From: an uncultured Actinomyces sp.
GTDB taxonomy: Bacteria; Actinomycetota; Actinomycetes; Actinomycetales; Actinomycetaceae
Direction of reading: 5' to 3'
NCBI GenBank assembly: GCA_938040725.1
Contig: CALHZX010000109.1
Location: 1-40,255 of the forward strand
DNA length: 40,255 bases
The translations under genes and the position numbers were made by a program. Below, piece by piece: positions 8,658-16,234 of this stretch (the first letter of the stretch is position 1; every line of letters starts with the position of its first letter). The notes beneath the pieces were generated by a model. The model saw only the letters and a list, made by a program, of their open reading frames with translations. It searched no databases and had not been told where the DNA came from.

Positions 8658-9650
8658 ATGGACATCGATGTGCTGCGGGTGAGCGGAAAAACGGAGTGGA
8701 AACGCCTCGAGGAACTGACGCGTACCCGCTTTCTGACGGGTGAACAGATCGACGAGCTCGACCGGCTCTACCGATCCGCCACCACCGACCTGGCGCGCGT
8801 GCGCACGACCAGTCCCGATCCCGACGTCATCGCGGAACTTTCACGCGTCCTGTCGGCAGCTCGTGGGCGCTTAGCGGGAACGGCGGGCATCAACGGAACC
8901 GTGATTGCACGCTTTTTCAAGGTGTCGTTGCCCTACGCCCTCTATCAGATTCGATGGGTGACGGTGGGCGTCATGCTCGTCTCCATCGTGCTCGCTCTCA
9001 TTGAGGGCCACTACCTGGTCACCCACCCGGAAGCGATGAACCAGCTGGGCACGCCCGAGCAGCTGCGCCAATACGCGAACAGCGACTTCGTTGAGTACTA
9101 CCACCAGGACACGAATGCGCAGTTTGGACTATCCGTGTGGGTAAACAACGCGTGGATCGCCCTGCAGGGCGTGGTGACGGGCGTGACCGGCGTGTACCCG
9201 CTGAAGATCCTGTGGACCAACGCGACGAATGTCGGGGTGGCCGGAGCCGTTGTGACCGTCTACGCGGGGCCCTGGCACTTCTTCCGTTTCATCCTGCCGC
9301 ACGGCCTGCCCGAACTGACCGCCGTCTTCATCTCGATCGCAGCGGGCCTGAGGGTCTTCTGGGCACTCCTCGTCCCCGGAGCCGCGACGCGCTACCAAGC
9401 GGTGGGCGTGGCCGCGCGCAGCTCCATGACGGTGGCGGCGGGCTGCGCCATCCTCCTCGCGGGCTCGGGTGTGCTCGAAGGATTTGTCACGCCCTCGCAG
9501 CTGCCCGACGCCGTCAAGATCACCCTGGGGGTACTGATGACAGCGGCCGTGTGGGCGTACACGCTGATCCTCGGCAGCAGGGCACACCAGGCGGGCCAGA
9601 ACGCTGACGTCGGTATCGACGCCGGCTACTACCAGCCGGTCGCGGGCTGA
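8658..9650 (+). CDS. Stage II sporulation protein M (SpoIIM) family membrane protein
   Basis: A 330-residue protein of the SpoIIM/DUF95 family. Residues 1-75 are a soluble helical segment (WKRLEELTRTRFLTGEQIDELDRLYR), followed by about six hydrophobic helices. The WVNNAWIALQGVVTGVTGVYP segment, with its NN pair, is a family hallmark. In Bacillus SpoIIM works in peptidoglycan remodelling during engulfment; in non-sporulating actinobacteria the function is unknown, and it travels with RDD, DUF58 and MoxR genes. No Shine-Dalgarno precedes the ATG, which fits the leaderless promoter just upstream. The gene converges on the DUF58 gene with a 16-base gap. Confidence 0.85.
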   Translation: MDIDVLRVSGKTEWKRLEELTRTRFLTGEQIDELDRLYRSATTDLARVRTTSPDPDVIAELSRVLSAARGRLAGTAGINGTVIARFFKVSLPYALYQIRWVTVGVMLVSIVLALIEGHYLVTHPEAMNQLGTPEQLRQYANSDFVEYYHQDTNAQFGLSVWVNNAWIALQGVVTGVTGVYPLKILWTNATNVGVAGAVVTVYAGPWHFFRFILPHGLPELTAVFISIAAGLRVFWALLVPGAATRYQAVGVAARSSMTVAAGCAILLAGSGVLEGFVTPSQLPDAVKITLGVLMTAAVWAYTLILGSRAHQAGQNADVGIDAGYYQPVAG

Positions 9651-9666
9651 CACCGCGCTCGCGGGC

Positions 9667-10998
9667 TTACAGGCGTCCGCTCTTCTTCAACTCGATGTAG
9701 CGGTCGGCCGTGCGGGCGGGCAGCAGACCCGCCGAGGCCTGCAGCGTGAGGGCACCCGCGAGGCGCACGTCCGCCGCACCAGCGGCGTCGGAACGCTCGG
9801 CGAGTGCTGCCGATGCCGCTAGGAATACCGCGTCAGCGTCCTCGCGCCCGTTGCGGGCACGAATCTCGTCGGGGTCGGTCGCCGATGCGACGAGTACCGT
9901 ATGACGCTTTGTCAGGCGTGCCAGGGCGTCGGTGAACTCGGTTTCCAGTCCGGCGGGCGGGATCTTCGTGGCGATGACAACGAATGCCGAGTGGCGCACA
10001 GTCTCTTCGACGGCGTCAGCTGCCCTCGACCAGTCGGTGACATCCAGGCGTGGGTTCAAGTCCGTGAACACGTGCGCGAGCGTCTCGATGATCTTGGCCC
10101 CGCGCACGCCGGAGACGCGGGCGCGTACGCGTGAATCGACGGCGATGACGTGGACCTTGTCGCCCGCACGATCGGCCAATGCTGCCAGGAGCAGGGTGGT
10201 TTCGATCGAGGAATCCAGGCGTGGCGCGCGGCCCAGCGTGATCGAGTCAACTTCCTCGTTCTCGGGGGCACCGAGCAGCGCCGAGGATGCACGACCGCAG
10301 TCCACGACGATGACGACGTGGCGGTCGCGTTCTGGACGCCACTGACGCACCATGAGCTCGGTCGAGCGGGCGGACGCACGCCAGTCGATGTCGCGGGGGT
10401 CATCTCCGACGACGTACGCGCGCAGCGAGTCGAACTCGGTGCCTGCTCCGCGCAGCGTCGTCGGCGTTGTGCCTTCGAGTTCGTGGAGGCGGGCCAATCG
10501 CGAGGGGAGGAGCACTCGCGCCTTAAACTCCGGCAGCACCGACAGGGTCAGGGGTGCGCTGATCGACACCTGGCGAGCGCCGAGGTGCAGGGGACCCCAG
10601 GAACGAATCGTGACGACGTCCGCGTGTCGTGTTCCTCGCCTCGTGGGGGACAGGAGCGTCGTGACCTTTTCCGCGGACTTTGGGAGCACGCGCACGCGGC
10701 GCAAGGGTGGCGACTGACGCAGGGAGGGAGGCCACGCGTCGCGCACGTCCAAGACCATCTGGCGCTTGGTTGTGTTCGTCAGGCGCAGCGAGGCCTCGGT
10801 GCTCTGGTCGGCGCGGATCGGGCCGGTGACCTCGCGGCTCATACGCAGAGTGCGCGGCGAGGGGGCGGCGAGGGTGTCCAGCAGACAGACGAGCACGACA
10901 ATGCCGTACCACATCCACGCGAAGCCGCGGGATGGGGCGAAGGCGAGCGGGATCAGGCCCACCAGGACGAGGAGCGCGCTGCGCGCCGAAATCGCCAC
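9667..10998 (-). CDS. DUF58 domain-containing membrane-anchored protein
   Basis: A 443-residue protein with two N-terminal membrane helices (residues 5-45, then a soluble part). The central DUF58 signature GDDPRDIDWRASAR is followed by a von Willebrand A-like strand VVIVVDCGRAS whose Asp and Ser could contribute to a metal site. DUF58 proteins pair with MoxR ATPases, presumably as chaperoned or metal-loaded partners at the membrane. It is the last gene of the operon. The start is a GTG at 10998, seven bases after the MoxR stop, so co-transcription is expected. The final residues are basic and polar. Family assignment is secure; the molecular role is not. Confidence 0.87.
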   Translation of the reverse strand: MAISARSALLVLVGLIPLAFAPSRGFAWMWYGIVVLVCLLDTLAAPSPRTLRMSREVTGPIRADQSTEASLRLTNTTKRQMVLDVRDAWPPSLRQSPPLRRVRVLPKSAEKVTTLLSPTRRGTRHADVVTIRSWGPLHLGARQVSISAPLTLSVLPEFKARVLLPSRLARLHELEGTTPTTLRGAGTEFDSLRAYVVGDDPRDIDWRASARSTELMVRQWRPERDRHVVIVVDCGRASSALLGAPENEEVDSITLGRAPRLDSSIETTLLLAALADRAGDKVHVIAVDSRVRARVSGVRGAKIIETLAHVFTDLNPRLDVTDWSRAADAVEETVRHSAFVVIATKIPPAGLETEFTDALARLTKRHTVLVASATDPDEIRARNGREDADAVFLAASAALAERSDAAGAADVRLAGALTLQASAGLLPARTADRYIELKKSGRL

Positions 10999-11005
10999 GG
11001 GAGCC

Positions 11006-12223
11006 TCAGCGAGGAACGGGGGTGGCCGCGAGGACGCCGGTGATGACGTCGATGGCGTCCACGCCTTCCAGGTTGGCCTCGGCGCGCAGACCCAGTCGGT
11101 GAGCGAGGGTCACGGGGGCCATCGTCTTGACGTCGTCGGGGGTGACGAAGCCTCGTCCTTGGAGGAACGCCCACACGCGAGAGGTGCGCAGCAGCGCGGT
11201 CGCGCCACGCGGAGATACACCCACACGCACGGCGGCGGACGTACGCGTCGCGCGGCACAGGTCCACGAGGTAGGCCATGACTGCGGGGGCGACCTCGATG
11301 CGTGAGGCAGCCTCGTGTGCTGCATGAATGTCGGCGGCACCCGCCACGGGCTGGATGCCGGCCTCGGCCAGAGACATTGGGTTGAAGCCGGCCTGGTGGC
11401 GGGCGATGATGTCGATCTCAGCCTCGCGCGAGGGCAGGGGGAGCTCAAGCTTGAGGAGGAAACGGTCCAGCTGGGCTTCCGGCAGAGGGTAGGTGCCTTC
11501 GTACTCGACCGGGTTCTGGGTGGCGATGACCATGAAAGGATCCGGAAGCGTGCGCGTGGCACCGTCGATCGAAACCGTGTGCTCCTCCATCGATTCCAGC
11601 AACGCGGACTGGGTCTTGGGGGGAGTGCGGTTAATTTCGTCGGCGAGCAGCAGGTTCGTGAAAACCGGCCCCTCGCGGAACACGAACTCGGAATGGCCCG
11701 CATCCCACACCATGGAACCCGTAATGTCCGCGGGCATGAGGTCGGGGGTGAACTGGATACGCGCCATGTCGACGTCGAGGGCGCGGGCGAGGGTGCGCAC
11801 GAGCAGCGTCTTCGCGACGCCGGGCACACCCTCCAGCAGGGCGTGACCGCCGGCAACAAGGGCAACGATCAGGCCGGTGATTGCGCCATCCTGGCCGACG
11901 ACGGCTTTGCCGATCTCGGCCTTGAGAGCCAGGAGGGATTCCTGCGTGCGCCGCTCGCTCTCGCTGAGCGAACGCCCCGACCACCCTTCGCCGGTGGGTG
12001 CGGAGTAGGAGGTAGCCTGCTGCAAAGCGCCCTGAGGCGTGCCCTGAGGAGCGGGAGCATTCGGAACGTACGAGGCCGGGGCGCCCTGCGCAGGCACCTC
12101 ACCCTGGGGCGCGTACAAGCCCGGAGCCGCCGAGGGCGCCGGAACCTGCTGGGGCGCGCCCTCGGGAGCGGGGCCGGGCCGGGGCACGCCGTTGGACGAG
12201 GGGCCGGGAATCGGGCTAGTCAT
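11006..12223 (-). CDS. MoxR-family AAA+ ATPase with disordered N-terminal tail
   Basis: A 405-residue AAA+ protein. The Walker A is GVPGVAKT, the Walker B LLLADEINR, and sensor-type segments around ATQNPVEYEGTYPLPEAQLDR follow, all typical of MoxR proteins that act as chaperones for membrane or von Willebrand-domain partners. The C-terminal lid domain contains SPRGATALLR. Unusually, the first ~80 residues are Pro/Ala/Gln/Gly-rich low-complexity sequence not found in minimal MoxR proteins (about 320 residues). AAGGAG lies eight bases before the ATG at 12223. The gene overlaps the end of DUF4350 by eight bases and lies seven bases before DUF58, giving a single operon. Confidence 0.9.
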   Translation of the reverse strand: MTSPIPGPSSNGVPRPGPAPEGAPQQVPAPSAAPGLYAPQGEVPAQGAPASYVPNAPAPQGTPQGALQQATSYSAPTGEGWSGRSLSESERRTQESLLALKAEIGKAVVGQDGAITGLIVALVAGGHALLEGVPGVAKTLLVRTLARALDVDMARIQFTPDLMPADITGSMVWDAGHSEFVFREGPVFTNLLLADEINRTPPKTQSALLESMEEHTVSIDGATRTLPDPFMVIATQNPVEYEGTYPLPEAQLDRFLLKLELPLPSREAEIDIIARHQAGFNPMSLAEAGIQPVAGAADIHAAHEAASRIEVAPAVMAYLVDLCRATRTSAAVRVGVSPRGATALLRTSRVWAFLQGRGFVTPDDVKTMAPVTLAHRLGLRAEANLEGVDAIDVITGVLAATPVPR

Positions 12224-13373
12224 GGCGGATCTCCTTTTCGAGAGCGTCGAGGTCGTGGGCGAGGCGAATCAGTTCCTTCTCCGATGCGGGGGCAGGACCC
12301 CACAAGAGGGCGGTCGAACGCGACGTGAGCAGGCCTCGTTGCTCAATCGCACGGGTCAGAGCCTCGCGGTCGCCAGTATGGGCGATGCCCAGTGCGGTCG
12401 CGATGCGTGTGGCGCTCGCGCTACGCAGCGCCGTGGCGGCGTGCTCGTACGCCCGCTGAGAGCGCATGAGACGGGCCTTACCGATGACGGTTTCAGAGGC
12501 GGGAACCTCAATGGGGATGTTCTCCGGCGTCAGGGGACCCAGGCGTCTGCCTCGGGCGATGGCGGCGATCAGGCACGCCCCGATCGTGAGCAGGAATGCG
12601 GGCGCGAGATAGGGGGCCTCGGAACTGGCGTCTTTCCCGTGGCCGAGGGTATCCGTCGCCTGTGGCGAATACCAGGCGACCTTGGAGGTGCGCCCGATCG
12701 CGTTGATCGCGAGGGCCGCGTTGCCCTCGTCGGTGATCGCGCGGTTTCGCAGGCGCAGTGAATCGGGAATGATCGCGCGGAAACGCCCTGATTCGGCCTT
12801 CTCGGCGTATGCGTAGGAGTCGTCATCCCCGGGGAAGCACAGTGCCCAGCCGTTCGCGCTGCTCGCGCTGCCAGAAACCGCGTAGGCGGAGGATGTCAGC
12901 GACTGCGCGCGCGTCGCCGTTTCGGAGTTACACCTGGCCGTCACGACACCTGGGCTGTGCCAGTCGCGCTTCGCGCGCAGGCCACCGAGGTAGGCAGCTG
13001 ACGAATCGTACTCCTCCTCAAGCCCGACGTAGACGACGTTCGCCCGTGTCTCGACCGCCTGGGCGATAGAATCGCTCATCCGCGCGGGAAAAATGACGAC
13101 GAGGGTTGTGTCATCGCCCACCTCGGATGCGCCCTTCGCTCCGACTTCGCGCACGGACACCCCGTGGTCGCCGAGCACCTGGGCCAGCGCGCGGGCGCCA
13201 TCACCGTGCTTATTGCGAATGCCGACGGGCGCGTTGTTGTACCCCATCTGGCTGAGGAAAGCCGAACCGATCAGGGCAATCACCGTGACCGCAATGAGGA
13301 GGAGCATCGGACGCGCCGCCGAGAAACGCTCGCGCGCCGTGGGAGTGACGATTGCGACCTGCCGGGACTTCAT
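12216..13373 (-). CDS. DUF4350 domain-containing membrane protein
   Basis: A 385-residue protein with an N-terminal helix (about 22-42), a DUF4350 extracytoplasmic domain (about 45-230; note DDTLVVIFPARMSDSIAQ and WALCFPGDDDS), a second helix near residues 250-270 (LAPAFLLTIGACLIAAIARG) and a helical cytoplasmic C-terminus. DUF4350 proteins accompany MoxR/DUF58/DUF4129 in actinobacteria, and the group is thought to act at the envelope. The gene starts with an ATG whose bases overlap the DUF4129 stop (ATGA) and ends eight bases inside the MoxR gene, so coupled translation is likely. Confidence 0.85.
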   Translation of the reverse strand: MKSRQVAIVTPTARERFSAARPMLLLIAVTVIALIGSAFLSQMGYNNAPVGIRNKHGDGARALAQVLGDHGVSVREVGAKGASEVGDDTTLVVIFPARMSDSIAQAVETRANVVYVGLEEEYDSSAAYLGGLRAKRDWHSPGVVTARCNSETATRAQSLTSSAYAVSGSASSANGWALCFPGDDDSYAYAEKAESGRFRAIIPDSLRLRNRAITDEGNAALAINAIGRTSKVAWYSPQATDTLGHGKDASSEAPYLAPAFLLTIGACLIAAIARGRRLGPLTPENIPIEVPASETVIGKARLMRSQRAYEHAATALRSASATRIATALGIAHTGDREALTRAIEQRGLLTSRSTALLWGPAPASEKELIRLAHDLDALEKEIRHD

Positions 13374-14005
13374 GACTCGTCCGTCGCGTGGCTACACAGG
13401 TCGAGGAGGACCGGAGTGAAGGAGCGCAGCGCGTCCACCTCGTCGCGCGAGACCGCGGCGCGACCGTAGCGAACCGTGTCGAAAGACTCGGCGTATGCAG
13501 ACAGCTGCGGGGCGAGGCCGGGGGCGACTCGGGTCGCCGCGTCGGCGGCCTCGCGGGCGGTCAGGCCCGGAGTCGAAGAGACGATGTCGTGGTCGTCAAG
13601 GCCCAGAACCATGAGACGGTAGGCCCACACGTACGCCATGTTCCAATCCTGAGCGGCCACGGCCTCATCGAAGGACGCCTGAACCTGCGGTGCACTGGTC
13701 TCATCCTCGAAGACGAGGCCCGACTTGCGCCGTCTCGCCAGACGAATCGGGTTGAGGATGAGCACAATGACCAGGGCTGCGATCACAATGATCGCCAGAA
13801 TCGCCAGGATCAGCGAAATCGGTGGGGCGCCCTGTCCCTTCCACGACAGGAGCCGGAAGAAATCGTCGATCAAATTCTTGACGAAGCCGACGATCGGGCC
13901 GCGGATCTCGCCGTACTCGCCCTTGGCAAGCTCTTTGAGGAGCCAGTCACGAGCCTCGCCCTGGTCGGGCGTCAGCGGAACCTCACAGCTGAGCATGGGA
14001 CTCAC
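13370..14005 (-). CDS. DUF4129 domain-containing protein
   Basis: A 211-residue protein with one membrane helix (about 66-88, ISLILAILAIIVIAALVIVL) followed by a cytoplasmic DUF4129 domain (QDWNMAYVWAYRLMVLGL with Ala/Asp-rich helices). The short N-terminal piece, with one Cys, lies outside the membrane. DUF4129 is often fused to transglutaminase domains in MoxR operons; here it stands alone. The start is GTG at 14005, overlapping the previous stop as GTGA, and its end overlaps DUF4350. Confidence 0.85.
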   Translation of the reverse strand: MSPMLSCEVPLTPDQGEARDWLLKELAKGEYGEIRGPIVGFVKNLIDDFFRLLSWKGQGAPPISLILAILAIIVIAALVIVLILNPIRLARRRKSGLVFEDETSAPQVQASFDEAVAAQDWNMAYVWAYRLMVLGLDDHDIVSSTPGLTAREAADAATRVAPGLAPQLSAYAESFDTVRYGRAAVSRDEVDALRSFTPVLLDLCSHATDES

Positions 14006-15408
14006 TGAGGCTGGGCGCTCGCCTGCATGAGGACCGCCGCGAAGTTCTCCTTACGGATACGCAGGTCCGCGTACATGAGCGTCTCATAGGTGGCGGTGAG
14101 CGGCGTGACGAGGCCGCTGGCGAGGGTGGTCAGACCCGTTGTGATCGCCAGAAAAATCATTGAACCGGTCCCGTTGTCCGCCATGGCGAACGCGGTGACT
14201 CCCGTGATGCCGCCGATGAAACCACCGATGAAACCGGCGATAAAACTGGCGACGAATGAAACGAGGAAGATTCGCCCAAGCGTCGGCCAGAAGTAGCCCT
14301 TGCTCAGGTTCCACGAACGCTTCAAGGACGCGATTGGTCCGATCTCCTCAAGCACCGTGATGACGGAAGTGAACGCGAACTTGATGGTCAGGAAATACAC
14401 GGCGGCGACGACGGGGATGAAAAGGAAGAGACCGATGCCCAGGAGGACCCCACCGGTCGAGTCGTCGGCGGCGTAGACGAAGAAAAATGCGATCATGAGG
14501 AGGCCCCAGATAATCACCGGTAGCATCGTGACAATGCCGGTCATGATGAACGTGCCGAGCAAGGCGCCCAGACGAGGCTGCGTCATCGCCCAGGCCTGCG
14601 AGAGGGTCACCTTGTTGCCAATCATCATCTGCGACACCGTGGTCGCCAGCATGCCCATGATGATGGTGGTGCCCGCAACCATCGACAGTGTCTGCACACC
14701 CTGAGATGCCAGGCTGGTCAACAGCAGGACAGCCAAATCCTCTGTCCCCGCCAGCTGCGCCTGAGGATCGTTTGAAACGGCCACCGACCCGAGCGCGGTC
14801 GGGAGGAATGCAGTCACCATGGAGATGAGGGAGACGACCGCCATGACCGCCATCGTGAATCCGAAGAGGATCTTCGGATTCTGGCGGATCGCGGCAAAAG
14901 AACCGCTCATCAGGTCGCCGATCGTGAGCGGGCGTAGGGGGATGATGCCGGGCTTTGCTTCCCATCCCCACTGGTTGGTGTTCACGCTGTAGCCGGAGGC
15001 ACCGGGCTGCGAGGCGTAACCCTGCTGGCTCCCGTATCCGGGCTGGCCGCCATAGCCGGGCTGGCCGCCGTAGCCGGGTTGTCCGCCGTAGGCCTGCTGG
15101 CCGCCGTAGCCGGGTTGTCCGCCGTAGCCGGGTTGTCCGCCGTAGGCCTGCTGGCCGCCGTAGCTGGGCTGGCCGCCGTAGGCCTGCTGGCCGCCGTAGC
15201 TGGGCTGGCCGCCGTAGCCGGGCTGGCCGCCGTAGCCGGGTTGTCCGCCGTAGTTGTTCTGAGCGCCGTAGGCCTGCTGCCCCCCGTATCCGGGCTGTCC
15301 GCCGTAGGGGGATTGAGAGCCATACGCCTGGCCGCCCGCCGCCCCTGGTTGTGCCCCGGTTGGCTGGTACGGGTTCGACGAATCGGGAGCGGTCCACGGG
15401 GTGCTCAT
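14002..15408 (-). CDS. Multi-pass membrane protein with an 18-fold hexapeptide-repeat N-terminal tail
   Basis: A 468-residue protein of the 'glycerophosphoryl diester phosphodiesterase membrane domain' type found first in actinobacterial MoxR/DUF58 operons. Residues 1-150 are a Tyr/Gly/Gln/Pro tail in which Tyr recurs exactly every six residues from 29 to 131. From residue 155 (IIPLRPLTIGDLMSGSFAAI) onward there are about six hydrophobic segments, with Gly-zipper stretches such as GFIGGFIGGITG. No phosphodiesterase catalytic domain is present, so the family name should not be read as an enzyme activity. The ATG at 15408 is preferred because GGAGG (15413-15418) lies five bases upstream; the earlier ATG at 15420 overlaps that site. 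First gene of the operon and divergent from mtrA. Confidence 0.8.
   Translation of the reverse strand: MSTPWTAPDSSNPYQPTGAQPGAAGGQAYGSQSPYGGQPGYGGQQAYGAQNNYGGQPGYGGQPGYGGQPSYGGQQAYGGQPSYGGQQAYGGQPGYGGQPGYGGQQAYGGQPGYGGQPGYGGQPGYGSQQGYASQPGASGYSVNTNQWGWEAKPGIIPLRPLTIGDLMSGSFAAIRQNPKILFGFTMAVMAVVSLISMVTAFLPTALGSVAVSNDPQAQLAGTEDLAVLLLTSLASQGVQTLSMVAGTTIIMGMLATTVSQMMIGNKVTLSQAWAMTQPRLGALLGTFIMTGIVTMLPVIIWGLLMIAFFFVYAADDSTGGVLLGIGLFLFIPVVAAVYFLTIKFAFTSVITVLEEIGPIASLKRSWNLSKGYFWPTLGRIFLVSFVASFIAGFIGGFIGGITGVTAFAMADNGTGSMIFLAITTGLTTLASGLVTPLTATYETLMYADLRIRKENFAAVLMQASAQPQ
15007..15324 (-). repeat. 18-bp coding tandem repeat (Tyr-Gly-Gly-Gln-x-x unit)
   Basis: About 18 consecutive units of 18 bp encode YGGQPG, YGGQQA, YGGQPS and close variants. 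Tyrosines fall at residues 29, 35, 41 and so on to 131 without one register slip. Neighbouring units are often nearly identical at the DNA level, so copy number probably varies between strains by slippage in steps of six residues. Confidence 0.85.
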
Positions 15409-15532
15409 TCGTGCCTCCATGTTGATGGTGTTGGTCTGTCACCAATCCTGCCATACGTGGCCGTCGCGTGAAACCTTGTCCAGGGCAGAAATTGGGGCGT
15501 TGATGCGCGAGTCTTCTGCGTTCGTTGCGATT

Positions 15533-15551
15533 TCGTGACACTATCGTGACA
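15533..15551 (+). promoter_or_regulatory. Direct repeat overlapping the mtrA start, candidate MtrA autoregulatory site
   Basis: TCGTGACA occurs at 15533-15540 and 15544-15551, an exact repeat with 11-base period that reaches into the mtrA start codon. Read on the other strand it is GTCACG-N5-GTCACG, resembling the direct GTCACA-type half-sites reported for mycobacterial MtrA. No Shine-Dalgarno is visible, so the mtrA mRNA may have a very short leader. Confidence 0.4.
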
Positions 15552-16234
15552 TGAGTTCGCGCATCCTCGTCGTCGACGACGACGTCGCCCTGGCCGAGAT
15601 GATCGGGATTGTCCTGCAGAATGAGGGCTTCGACGTCGTTTTTTGTGCCGATGGATCCCAGGCGCTGGCTCAATTCCAAGAGAGCCACCCCGACCTCGTC
15701 CTGCTGGACGTGATGCTGCCGGGCATGGATGGCTTTGACGTGTGCCGTGCGATTCGACGTATCTCGGATGCGCCGATCGTTATGTTGACCGCTCGTTCCG
15801 ACACGTCTGACGTCGTCACGGGCCTGGAGGCCGGAGCTGACGACTACGTGCCCAAGCCTTTCAAACCCAAGGAGCTCGTGGCCCGCGTGCGTGCCCGTTT
15901 GCGCGGACGCGAAGAAGCCCAAGTGGACGAGGGGCTCACGTTGCAGGACCTGTCCATCGACGTGGCCGGTCACGTCGTGAAGCGAGACGGGCATGTCATC
16001 GCTCTGACGCCCCTCGAATTCGACCTCTTGGTGACACTGGCTCGCACGCCCTGGAAGGTTTTCTCGCGTGAGGAGCTCCTCGAACAGGTGTGGGGCTACC
16101 GTCACGCGGCGGACACCCGGTTGGTGAATGTTCACGTGCAGCGTCTGCGCTCGAAGATCGAGCGTGACCCGGAGCGCCCCGAGCTCGTTGTGACCGTCCG
16201 CGGGGTGGGATACCGTGCAGGCGCGGGAGCGTAG
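15551..16234 (+). CDS. mtrA: MtrA response regulator
   Basis: A 227-residue OmpR-family response regulator. The receiver domain (1-120) has the acidic pair Asp9/Asp10, phospho-acceptor Asp53 in LLLDVMLPG, Thr at MLTAR and the Lys in VPKPF. The winged-helix DNA-binding domain (about 130-225) contains LTPLEFDLLVTLA and the recognition segment VNVHVQRLRSKIE. MtrA is the conserved actinobacterial regulator of cell-wall turnover and the cell cycle. The assignment rests on near-canonical sequence plus the mtrB-lpqB neighbours. It overlaps mtrB by 20 bases. Confidence 0.95.
   Translation: MSSRILVVDDDVALAEMIGIVLQNEGFDVVFCADGSQALAQFQESHPDLVLLDVMLPGMDGFDVCRAIRRISDAPIVMLTARSDTSDVVTGLEAGADDYVPKPFKPKELVARVRARLRGREEAQVDEGLTLQDLSIDVAGHVVKRDGHVIALTPLEFDLLVTLARTPWKVFSREELLEQVWGYRHAADTRLVNVHVQRLRSKIERDPERPELVVTVRGVGYRAGAGA

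Noticed and set aside
14002..15408. Glycerophosphodiester phosphodiesterase activity
   Set aside because: Only the membrane domain named after that family is present; the catalytic domain is absent.
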